From positions 124,001 through 188,000 of the forward strand of contig SNVD02013571.1 in assembly GCA_013180625.2 (NCBI GenBank): DNA of 64,000 nucleotides. The letters run 5' to 3'. Source of the stretch: Boswellia sacra (Eukaryota > Streptophyta > Magnoliopsida > Sapindales > Burseraceae). Shown in pieces: positions 13,121 through 22,500 of the stretch. Position numbers and translations under genes: made by a program. The notes under the pieces are model-generated. The model saw only the letters and a program-made list of their open reading frames with translations, had not been told where the DNA came from and made no database searches. Each line of letters opens with the position of its first letter. Positions within the stretch are counted from its first letter, which is position 1.

Positions 13121-13141
13121 TTTACAGGACAAGATCAAAGA

Positions 13142-14287
13142 GTGAAACACTTGGTGAGGATAGTCAAAATGTCGGATAAAAAGATAATGAAGGCTAGTGA
13201 TTACGTCATGGCAAAAACTAATCAATCTATTCAAGTTGCAGGTGTGGGAAAAGTCTCCATTGCAAATACTTATCTAGTTTTAGCTGAATATCCTCCTTTG
13301 TTATTTTCTCAAGTCGTAACAGGGTCATCTAGCCAACCAACTACTCAATTAGCAACTGGGTCATCTACCCAGATAGGTTCGTCTACCCAAAAGTCATATT
13401 ATATAACCAATAGTCAATGTCAACATATCTAAGTTACTCAATATACTAAGCCAGTTTCCTTAGTCGAATTAAAATCCGTTACCCAAAGATTATTTATTCC
13501 AGATTGTCAATATATTACAGATAACCCACTGAAAATTCGTCAATTTTATGAGTTGATTCTAGTAGATACTGATAGTGTAGAAATAGTTCATCATAAAGAT
13601 CCCAAAAATCTTGACCAAGTTTCTTATTCAACCTGTAAAATAAAGAAAGTCAAAACCTCCAGAGAATTTGATACCCAATCTATTTGGACCAATGTTTCTT
13701 TCTCAGTTTCTTATGAACCAAATGGTTGTAATTATGTAGATTATCAAAAAGCTTGGTTCAGTATGTTTTACTTTAGAACATTTGATCATTCGTGGTTTAT
13801 TCATTTTGATACTAGGTGTTAGAAGTTTTATCCATCCTGGTTCTTAAAATGGTGGTATTATTTAGGACTTAACCCATCAATATATCCAGAACAGCTTAAT
13901 CAACTATCATTTCCTTATTACAAAAAACATGCTTATACCCTAGACCAACCTTTTGTCCAAAAAATTACTTTCCATATAGATTTTCAAATTCCATTGATTT
14001 TATTCTGATTATATACTATTGAGTCTTATTATTCAAATTGCTACTTGTCACTAGTTAGAGAATTTAGAATTAAGTGGTGGGACAAGTATGATATTTCAAG
14101 ATGTTTAGTCCAAAATATTCAACAATGGATCAAATTCGGTAAAAAGCCTATGCAAATTCAAGCCAAACCCAAAGAAAGATCAATCAAGCCCAATACTCCA
14201 CTAAAGACAGAGGTCCAAGATCAAGACAGGTCAACATCATCAAAAAGTTTCAAGAAGAAGTCAAAAAGTAAACAGCTCAAGTAATTA
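13142..14287 (+). pseudogene. EPRV ORF2, unknown function, three in-frame stops
   Basis: One reading frame carries three readable segments (13142-13432, 13553-13822, 14045-14284) separated by in-frame stops at 13430, 13820 and 14006, so the frame itself is kept. The product would be about 380 residues: an N-terminal part with a Thr/Gln/Ser-rich segment (QPTTQLATGSSTQ), a central Trp/Tyr/Phe-rich domain (SWFIHF, SVSYEPNGCNY), and a Lys/Ser-rich tail. Two possible starts exist (13142 and the internal Met at 13169); the second follows the RT end more naturally. A separate ORF after RNase H is what suggests florendovirus. No known domain was recognised. Confidence 0.7.
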
Positions 14288-14628
14288 ATGAGACTTATTC
14301 AACAGATTTCAGACAACGCATAAAACAGTACTCCAGAAAATCTATATGAAGATCCGTTTGGTGGGCAACTTTTTCAAGATCCTTATGATCTATAAAGTCA
14401 AGATAGTTCAGCTCATATCCAATTTACTTTTTAGAAGGTCAATGGAAAAGTATAGCAAGCAAGTTTCCATGTTTACTCAAGCTTATCAAGAATAGTAAAA
14501 AGCAAATAGTATTGTCAAAAGTAATCATCATTATATTTTATATGTATTGATCTTAGTCAAAAAATTAAGTTAAAAGTTAGTAATAATTGTCATGGACTTA
14601 AAATATTTTGAAGTCCGCTTATGAAGTC

Positions 14629-14636
14629 TATATAAA
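14629..14636 (+). promoter_or_regulatory. 35S-like TATA box of the pararetrovirus
   Basis: The sequence gtctatataaagtc lies about 340 bp after ORF2 and resembles the TATA region of caulimovirid pregenomic RNA promoters. A polyadenylation signal follows 88 bp later, the order expected for a terminally redundant viral transcript. Whether it still drives transcription cannot be seen. Confidence 0.55.
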
Positions 14637-14723
14637 GTCTTTTGTAATCAAATGAAAGATATCGGCTAATAGAGTGAGTCATTGCCTTACGAAGTTCTAT
14701 TGTAATCTTCAACAAAAGTTTTC

Positions 14724-14729
14724 AATAAA
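14724..14729 (+). terminator. EPRV polyadenylation signal
   Basis: An aataaa hexamer in the context ttcaataaaaaagtaag, followed by a T-rich stretch, about 90 bp downstream of the viral TATA box. This is the usual caulimovirid arrangement. It is a short motif in AT-rich DNA, so chance occurrence is possible. Confidence 0.45.
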
Positions 14730-14867
14730 AAAGTAAGTTTTTATTCAACTCTTGCTTTTAAACTTGTTATTTAAATTACTCATTTTACTTTTATGTTTTA
14801 TTAAATCATTGTTTTTAATACTCCATATATTTCCTGCTTTTATCGATAATGTTTTAAAAACAATTAC

Positions 14868-15035
14868 GTTGGCCTATATGAAAAATCAAAAAAATATTGT
14901 GAGGCCCGATAATCACGTATAAAAAAACATGAGGTTTATTAAATAAAAAACTTACAAGCGATTATGAGGCATGATCCACATATAATAAAATATAAGACAT
15001 ATTAAATAAAAAACTTAAAAGAGGTTATGAGGCCG
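14868..15035 (+). repeat. diverged tandem repeat, about 65-bp unit
   Basis: Two units (about 14902-14966 and 14967-15029) each start with gaggc, contain an attaaataaaaaactta stretch and end in a gattat or ggttat motif; a third begins with gaggccgg. The segment just before (14868-14906) resembles 6951-6990 on the far side of the viral block. No coding content. Confidence 0.5.
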
Positions 15036-15974
15036 GATTTGATTTACTCGTAAAATAAGTGAATGCAGTCTGTTCTAATGAGTAACGGTGGACTGGAAGC
15101 ACAGATATATGTCATTTTATATGAAGGGAAGGGCAGCTATTGATTTAAACGCTGAACATATGAAACTTTATATTTAACTAACAGTCTAAATATCCTTGAA
15201 CTTTGAAAGAATCTCTCTGATTTTAGAAGCTTTTGAAATTTTAATCATTGCTAACAGAAATTAATGGTCAAGAACCAAAAAATAAATAAAAAATAGTGAA
15301 CTATAGTGCTCCAAATTTAATATTGAAAGTTGAAACCATTGGAAATGCCGCATCGCATTCAGTAAAGATTTCCAATTGAAGTATAAATAAAAAAATAATC
15401 ATATTAAAATCCTTCAAAAACTTAAATTTATATCATTAAAATGCAGTACCATTTCTATTATGGTTTAAAATTTAAAAATGTTTTCTTTTAGTCTTGAGGT
15501 TAAAAAAGTGACACCAATTTTTTACTTTGTTTTTCTTTGCTAGGCAAGTAATTCTAATTTGGACCCATCAAATTGAAATTAATGATAAATCAACACAAAA
15601 TTACAAATCCAAGATTTATGTGAAGATGTAAACTTACATGCACTTAATTTTGTTGATTGAATTTTAGATCCTAAAATCAATTAAGAAACATATATATGCA
15701 AAGAATATTTCGCAATTTTCCCATTATTATTATTATTATATAAAATTCTTCCATAGTTCATATTAAGATAGATCTTGCATAAAGATTTCTTCATACCATA
15801 TTAAATGAATCAACTATATTAAACTTATATATATCCTAGTCTATATAAACTCATTCTCTCTAAGATTACATCAATCATTTTTGTCACTGCAATTAAAACA
15901 CTAAACTGTGGAGTATCAGAAAACTAAATACTCAACAACAAACTCATATATTCACTCGTTAAACTGAGCAATAT
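15036..15974. other. intergenic DNA with diverged duplicate block
   Basis: No gene supported. About 15485-15830 resembles 17610-17865 in the same orientation: both share a gacaccaa..ttttattt motif, an aattaat(g/a)ataaatcaacacaaaat stretch and a gatcttg..ataaagat stretch in the same order. A TATA-like box lies at 15842-15849 (tctatataaa). Confidence 0.45.
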
Positions 15975-16118
15975 ATGATCTATAACAAGTCAGAGAAGCT
16001 TAAAGTTTCAAAAACAAAAACTGTTCTTCACAAAGGATGCACTCACGTGAAATCTCCAGGTTTGATGCACATGTCTATGCCCGAAGCTATGAGAACAACT
16101 ATATTCTATATATATTGA
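15975..16118 (+). CDS. candidate small ORF, 47 aa, unknown
   Basis: An ATG-started frame of 47 codons ending at a TGA. It follows a TATA box (about 15842) and a leader-like, C/T-rich stretch with the spacing of a normal 5' UTR. The product is basic with a KTKTVLHKGCTHVK segment and several Met; no domain, signal peptide or membrane segment is evident. It may be only the first exon of a larger or broken gene, or a chance frame. Confidence 0.25.
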   Translation: MIYNKSEKLKVSKTKTVLHKGCTHVKSPGLMHMSMPEAMRTTIFYIY

Positions 16119-17329
16119 TCCAAGTTGTCTTCATACATTACTTCAACTGCAAGAAGTCAATTCCACTTTGGGAATAATATGAATTAGGATTAAAGAGAAA
16201 TAAGAATCTAATACAAAGTCTCGTAAATTGAAATAGGACAATAACATCAATTGTCCTAAAATAAAATAGGATAATGTCTCGAGTTTAACTCCAGGTAAAT
16301 ATATAGAACAATATAATTTATTCTAAACAACTACAATATTCCTAATCAAATTGCAATTCAACTAATATAAGAAAGCTAATTAACTTGGAAATAAAATAAC
16401 TTTGTCACCTACACATCACATTATTCTCTCATAAGATGCCAACCATAAAGTCAAGTTGACTTAACAAAATATTAGAATATTATAATTTTATTTATGAGGT
16501 AACCATTATGTAAATGCATGGTAGAATATGATTGCTGTCAATGAGATTCCATTACATATATGGTAGTGACTAAATCACTCAAATTAATATAGTATGAATT
16601 CATTTAATTTCAACATTTCATGTCTATTTTAGTGTATGTTATACAGATCATTAGATTAGAACCAAGCTTTATAATCATATCAATTAAAAAAACCTGACAT
16701 GTCAAATCCTTTTGGATCAAGAAGAATAATTAATTATTATATATCTTAACAAACATATATTTATAAGGATAAGTAATAACATCCATTTATCTAAAATCAA
16801 CTTAATAATCAATACTTTTTTATTTTAATTTTCATAATAATGGTTAAGGGTAGTTAATAGATCAATTCAAACAAATGAACTCTAATATGTTTTTCTTTGA
16901 AATAAGAGTAATACTATATCTATATCTATTTTTTAGATAACTTTAGATGATAAGTTATCATTGAATATGTAAAAAATAAAAATAAATAAATAAAGTTAAA
17001 TTAAATGATACAGTAATTATCCTTCCAATGATATCTTACTAAGTCAGATTATATAAAATCTTCGTTTTATACGAGCATAGATATATCATTATTCTTGAAA
17101 TAATTAATTGATAAGATAATTAAAAGTTAACATGATAGAACTCCGTAAAAATCATGACGGCGTTCGGAAAGTCTCAGCCCTAGAGAAAATTAGCTAGATA
17201 AGATAACGTGAATTGTATCCTAGAACTATCAATTAAAACTTATCTTACTTATAATAATATATATATAAAGGTGACTCTATTTTTGGTAAAAAACTGAGAA
17301 AATATATCTGAGAAGTACGTACGTAGTCA
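16119..17329. other. intergenic, AT-rich, with MITE-like copy 3
   Basis: No gene supported. About 16911-17098 holds a third MITE-like copy whose ends (aatactatatctatatct and the reverse complement of the right end) pair imperfectly. A TATA-like stretch (atatatataaagg) lies at about 17262-17272. Confidence 0.4.
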
Positions 17330-17560
17330 ATGGAGAGACTGAGAGAGATTGTGAAGTTGAAGCGTAAGCGTATTTGGGTACAATTACAATCGAAGTCTTC
17401 GACATGCCTTTGCCACCCGACGAGGCGTTCATGCAGAGCCTTTAATTGCTTGCTTGGTGTGGCGAAGGCATGTCATAGGCTTGTTTTGCAAGACGTTACC
17501 GTACATCAATTAAAAATTGCGGCCAGACGCGATGATGTTGCGTTGCGGAATAATTTTTAA
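17330..17560 (+). CDS. candidate small ORF, 76 aa, doubtful
   Basis: An ATG-started frame 60 bp after a TATA-like stretch. The product is basic, with a charged start (MERLREIVKLKRKR) and Cys in the middle, and no known domain. Two overlapping frames are also open here and a hairpin-forming inverted repeat lies inside (17401-17415 with 17460-17474), so this may be an RNA structure or a gene relic rather than a protein gene. Confidence 0.2.
   Translation: MERLREIVKLKRKRIWVQLQSKSSTCLCHPTRRSCRAFNCLLGVAKACHRLVLQDVTVHQLKIAARRDDVALRNNF
17401..17474 (+). repeat. 15-bp inverted repeat (hairpin)
   Basis: gacatgcctttgcca at 17401-17415 pairs with tggcgaaggcatgtc at 17460-17474, with one mismatched pair and a 44-base loop that can pair a little further. 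It sits in a locally GC-richer island within AT-rich DNA. The arm is shorter than a normal plant miRNA precursor. Confidence 0.4.
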
Positions 17561-19566
17561 ACTAAAAGGGTACTTTTCAGTTTCCGAGTCTCTGATTTAC
17601 AATCTTTTTATTATTATTTTTCTTTTCAAGTCTTTAGATTGGAAAATGACACCAAATTTTATTTTATTGCCTTTCGTTAAGGCGAAGACATGCAATTTCA
17701 CCCAATCAAATTTAAATTAATAATAAATCAACACAAAATATCAAGTCAAAACTTGGTCTAAGCTGTTAAAAAAAAAAAAAAACCCACCACGTTGTTTACA
17801 TATTATGATTGATCTTGATATAAAGATCTCTTTATACGAAATTTATTTTTTTTCAAATCTAATATATATGCTTACCATATCTAATAATGAGATACATATT
17901 TTATAAAGATGTATTGTGTTTATATATATTTTTTATATATTTAAGTTAAATGTTTATCATATTTTATGAAAGTTATGCGCCCTATTTTTGAAGGGATTTT
18001 ATCTTAATATAATTCTCCTTTAAAATGCAATCAACTTGTAAAATATTACTCATGACATTCATATGGTTACTTATTTTTTAATTAAAAATTATATTATCTT
18101 GAATGTACATAATAATTTATAATTATAGAAAAATGCATCTTACTTTTTTTTTTTAAGAAAAAAGTCCCGTGAAGATATATGATCAATGTCTAAATTTAAG
18201 AATTAAAAAAATGATCAAATATTAATTAATTACTACCAATTCTACAATTGTTTTATTTAGTTATTAAACTATATATAGAATTTATTGGTTTAAACTTATA
18301 GGATTAGATAATTTTATTTGTAATATAATTATATTATCGTTATTGAATTAATGGTAGAATCTCATTCTTTTCAATCTAAGATAATGATAATGATGATTTA
18401 ATTTTAAAAAATATTTAAATTACTGCAAACAGTAGCTGTTGTTATTTTTCACATTTTTAAAATATACAAAACAAAAATCATTCCTTTAATTTTAGCTATT
18501 GAAAACATTAAAAAAAATTACTTGTGATTTGTAATTTTCATAACGACATACAGCCAACTGCCCACGTGGTCATTATAATTTAAGAGTTGACTACATTATG
18601 TTACGAAAATAGTTAAATTATCAAACCAATAACAATAATCGATATAATTTAAAAAAAATCACTAAATTAAAATCATTTTTTATTTAATAACATCAATAAA
18701 ATATTTGTGATCTCGTTTTATTTCTACGAAAATTAAAATTTCTATTCAATAATTTAGGGTTCATATAGTATTAAAATTAAAAATTATTTAGTAATTCAAC
18801 GATATTATAATCCTGTCACCCACCGCACACGTATTACCGGTTCAACATCGGTTCTCGACCACCGCGGTCAATTTCCCGCTGGGGAAGCTGTCAATGAACC
18901 GAAAGAGATTCACCAAGAATTAAGAACCGAGTCGAATTTACAAAAAAAACCCTCAACACGGTCCCACACTTGGTCGAGTAACTGACTCGAGTTTCGGTTA
19001 GAAACGCTGGCGTATCACAAGGGGGAGAGGGCAGTGACAGTCATTTTAACAGTTTTAAAGAGCAGGTTCAGTTCAAAAATTCCAGCGAGAGCCTTGGCGG
19101 CTCCTGCCCTCCCTCTCTCAACAAACAAGTTTCTTCTTTTCTTCTATTTTAAATAAATAAATAAATAAATAATTAATTATAATTTGTTTTGTAATCCGTG
19201 CTTAGTTGTTAATTTTCATAATTAATTAGTTAATTACCTGCTAAACTCTGTCCGGCTCTCGCATGACAAAAGCTCGTTTAAACTTGACAAATTTTCGTCT
19301 TCAATTTCGTCTCTTCTCTCTGTTTGTTACTCTGAAGCACGTTCGCCGCCAGCATAGTCAACACAGATCCAATCCAATGAAATGTTAGTCAACGCTTTTC
19401 GTTGACCAAAGTTCACGTAAGCCTCCATTCACTTCAATATTTGAATATTTGAATTGGATTCAATTCGTTTTTTTCCTCGGTTTTTGTTGAATTTTGCGTC
19501 TTTTTAATGAATCTATAGTGTTGAGCGATTGAAGGAGGAATTTTCTGTGAGAGTTGTTTCCAGAGA
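17561..19566. other. intergenic and promoter/5' leader of the ExAD gene
   Basis: 17.6-18.8 kb is AT-rich with no supported gene. From about 18.82 kb the base composition shifts to a GC-richer, C/T-rich promoter and leader type (acaccgcggtcaatttcccg-like stretches and CpG), as expected just upstream of the gene that starts at 19567. No clear TATA box was fixed. Confidence 0.5.
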
Positions 19567-22500
19567 ATGTTTTCAATTCAGAAATGGAAGTGGTCGTGGT
19601 CGTTAGTGGCCACAGTTGCTTCGATTCTGGCATTGGCTTCGGTAATTCATCTGTTTCTGTTTCCATTGGTGCCTTCTTTGGATTACTTCAGCGCCAGACA
19701 AGCGCAGACATCTTGTGGTCCGGTTAACGGCTCAAATTCAATTCAAGGCCGTGTTTGGGAGAATTCCCCTTCGCGTGTCGATTTGGATCATAGGTTTCCG
19801 GCCGACTTGCACAATGCAGTCGTTTATCGTAATGCGCCATGGAAGGCTGAGATTGGACGCTGGCTTTCTGGTTGTGATGCCATTGCTGAGGAAGTCAGCA
19901 TTGATGAGGTGGTAATAGTAAATCACTATTTCTATTTGGTGCTTTCAGTTCATTTTGTTAAAAGTCAATGGTAGAAGTCTTTATACAGTGCGGGTGGATG
20001 CATGTCATGGTTGATTTTATTGGCTATCCAATCCAGATTTGACCCTTGTAGGATGTGTTATTTCAAGATTATACTTGCACTGATTTCTTTTACGGTCCTG
20101 GAAGTTTTCTCTATGACTAATTTATCCGTCTTTTGTCAGATGATAAGTGGCAAGAGATGCAAAAATGACTGTAGTGGTCAAGGTATTTGTAATCGTGAAT
20201 TGGGACGATGTCAATGCTTTCATGGATTTACCGGTTAGTAGTTTTCCTCCCACCCCCACCCCTCACCCCCCCCCCACGCCCCCTTCTTCCTCTTACTGAC
20301 TTGGAATTCAGTGATGAGTGGGGACTTTATGGCAATAGCTTTTCATCAGTGGCATTATACTAATTTGTTAAATAAATTTTGAGTAACGAGCAGCGATTGG
20401 TATAAGGTTCCATGTCCATTGTATTATCTTTGTTATTAGAAACATAGGTTTGATGGCTTTTCATGATTAAATTCCTTTATATGTTGATGAATTATTTAAT
20501 GATGGCCACTAAGGATCAATAGGAGCTAAGAGTCTGTAGGTAGACTGCCTAGAAGCACTTTTGTTGACTCCCTGCTTTTTTTAAAGGTTTCTTTTTGTTG
20601 GATTGAATCAGAACTCTCTTCAGAGGTTGACCTCATGCACCAGTAAGGTCTTAGATCTATCATCTTTGTTTCATACTTTTATGAATTAACAAATAATCCT
20701 TCCATCTCATTTTTCTATGTTTCAGTAAAAAAGTAATTGAATATAGAAACCTTTGTAATAAAGGTGATATAGAATCATTTTGATGGTCATATCACTGAGA
20801 CGGCAAGTTGAAAGACCATGAGAATGCCACTTAGCACAGTGATAGAACTTGATGATAAATTTTGGTCAATGTAGATGCGAGAACATGGTGGAAGTTTCAT
20901 TTAGAATTTTCTGTTCAGTATCATTTAAACCAACTAGAGTCTGAATGTAATCATACAGAATGAAAAATACAAGTCAGCCAAAGAAAATTAATCGTTCATA
21001 ATAATACACTCTCCTAGTCAGACTTAGCTGCTAATCAATGTTTGCTGATGGAGCAGGACGAGGATGCACTGAGAGACTCCAATTGGACTGCAATTACCCT
21101 GCAACACCTGAACTACCATATGGGCGATGGGTTGTTTCAATTTGCTCTGCTTATTGTGACACAACAAGAGCAATGTGTTTCTGCGGAGAAGGAACAAAAT
21201 ATCCAAAACGACCTGTTGCTGAATCATGTGGCTTTCAAGTCAAGTAAGCATGTTCAGATCTTAACTTATATTACTTCTGTACTTTCACTATGTCTTATGC
21301 TCCTAAACATTGTGTTAGAAATGCTTGAATTCTCTTTCAGCTTACCTTCGAAACCCGGTGCTCCCAAATTGACTGACTGGGCAAAAGCTGATTTGGATAA
21401 TGTTTTCACCACAAATGTTAGCAAGCAAGGTTGGTGTAATGTAGACCCAGCTGAAGCATATGCTATGAAGGTGCAGTTTAAACAAGAATGTGACTGCAAA
21501 TATGATTGTCTTTGGGGGCGTTTCTGTGAAGTGCCTGTTCAGTGTGTTTGTGTTAATCAATGTTCTGGGCATGGACATTGCCGTGGTGGATTTTGTCAGG
21601 TAAATCTACTATTCTTTTTCCTCTTAAATTATAAAGGTTGCTTACCATATCCTTTAGAAAGGAAACGGATGGTCAACCATCTTTTCATATTCGTTGGGAA
21701 ATGTGGAGAGTTAGGAGTGACACATAAGATTAAGTGATCAATTTTGTGAAAAGTGCAAATAATTAGACATACTTCTATGCCTTTCCTTCTGTATTTCACC
21801 TTGTAAAAAATGTGTATTTGATATTAAGATGAAAAAGAGGCTAACATTCCGAAACTGCCACTTTTTGAAAGTTCTTAAAAATTGTTAAATCAGAAGCCTA
21901 ATTTGAAGCTTCTACCTAGTAGTATGGCCTTCAATCTCACTATAGTATCTTCCAGATGATATTCCCATCCACATATGACCAGTTGTTTTCTTAAAGAAAT
22001 TCATATTTACTCTCATGTTGAATCTTTGAGCCATCTCTCGTACAAGAGGATGTCGCATCAACTTTTTTGAGGAGTATCATGGACAAGGTGAGAATTTGAT
22101 GGTTTGGTCAGCTGCTGGAGAATACATGAAACTAGCTTTTGCATGTTGAGTGTAAAAATTAGCAATGAAAGCTTTTGAAGCAATTTTTCCTGTTCTGTAA
22201 TGAGAGACTTCATTGTCACTTTGAACCATTCATAAAATTCTGGAAAATAGTGTACGGAATCTCTGATACACAATCTTTATGTTAAGATCCCTGTTGGTTC
22301 TCCTGGACTATCGGTACAAGTATATGGTAAGTTAACAAGAAAATGACATTAAAACTAACCTTCTGAAGGGTTTTAGCACCCCTAGATGAATGACAGTAAT
22401 ATTAACCCTATATTACTAGCAAAACTTTGTACTTCAGTTATTAAGATTAGCAGTTATCCAATATACTCATAACATATTTGTGAAGTCAGAAATTAGCATA

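Larger units (their letters stand above)
6998..14770. mobile_element. endogenous pararetrovirus locus (Caulimoviridae), decayed and rearranged
   Basis: A relic of an integrated plant DNA virus. On the plus strand the order is movement protein, coat protein with a damaged zinc knuckle, aspartic protease, reverse transcriptase and RNase H, then a separate second ORF, a TATA box and a polyadenylation signal. One long polyprotein followed by a second ORF matches florendoviruses best, as I remember the family; petuvirus-like is the alternative. Many in-frame stops and frame changes interrupt every domain, so it is not functional. At the left end an ORF2 copy (6998-7738) sits in reverse orientation to the one at 13321-14068, so the locus contains parts of at least two viral copies or a rearranged one. 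No LTRs and no integrase were seen, which separates it from Ty3/gypsy elements. Confidence 0.85.

Noticed and set aside
21042..21737. 231-aa plus-strand open frame in the ExAD gene
   Set aside because: It runs through intron 3 and combines a wrong frame over exon 3 with the correct frame over exon 4. The spliced model gives continuous family motifs instead.
22058..22273. 71-aa minus ORF in ExAD intron 4 as a real gene
   Set aside because: The coding-like signal lies in a different minus-strand frame over the same place, with two stops, so this ATG-started frame is a shadow of the relic.
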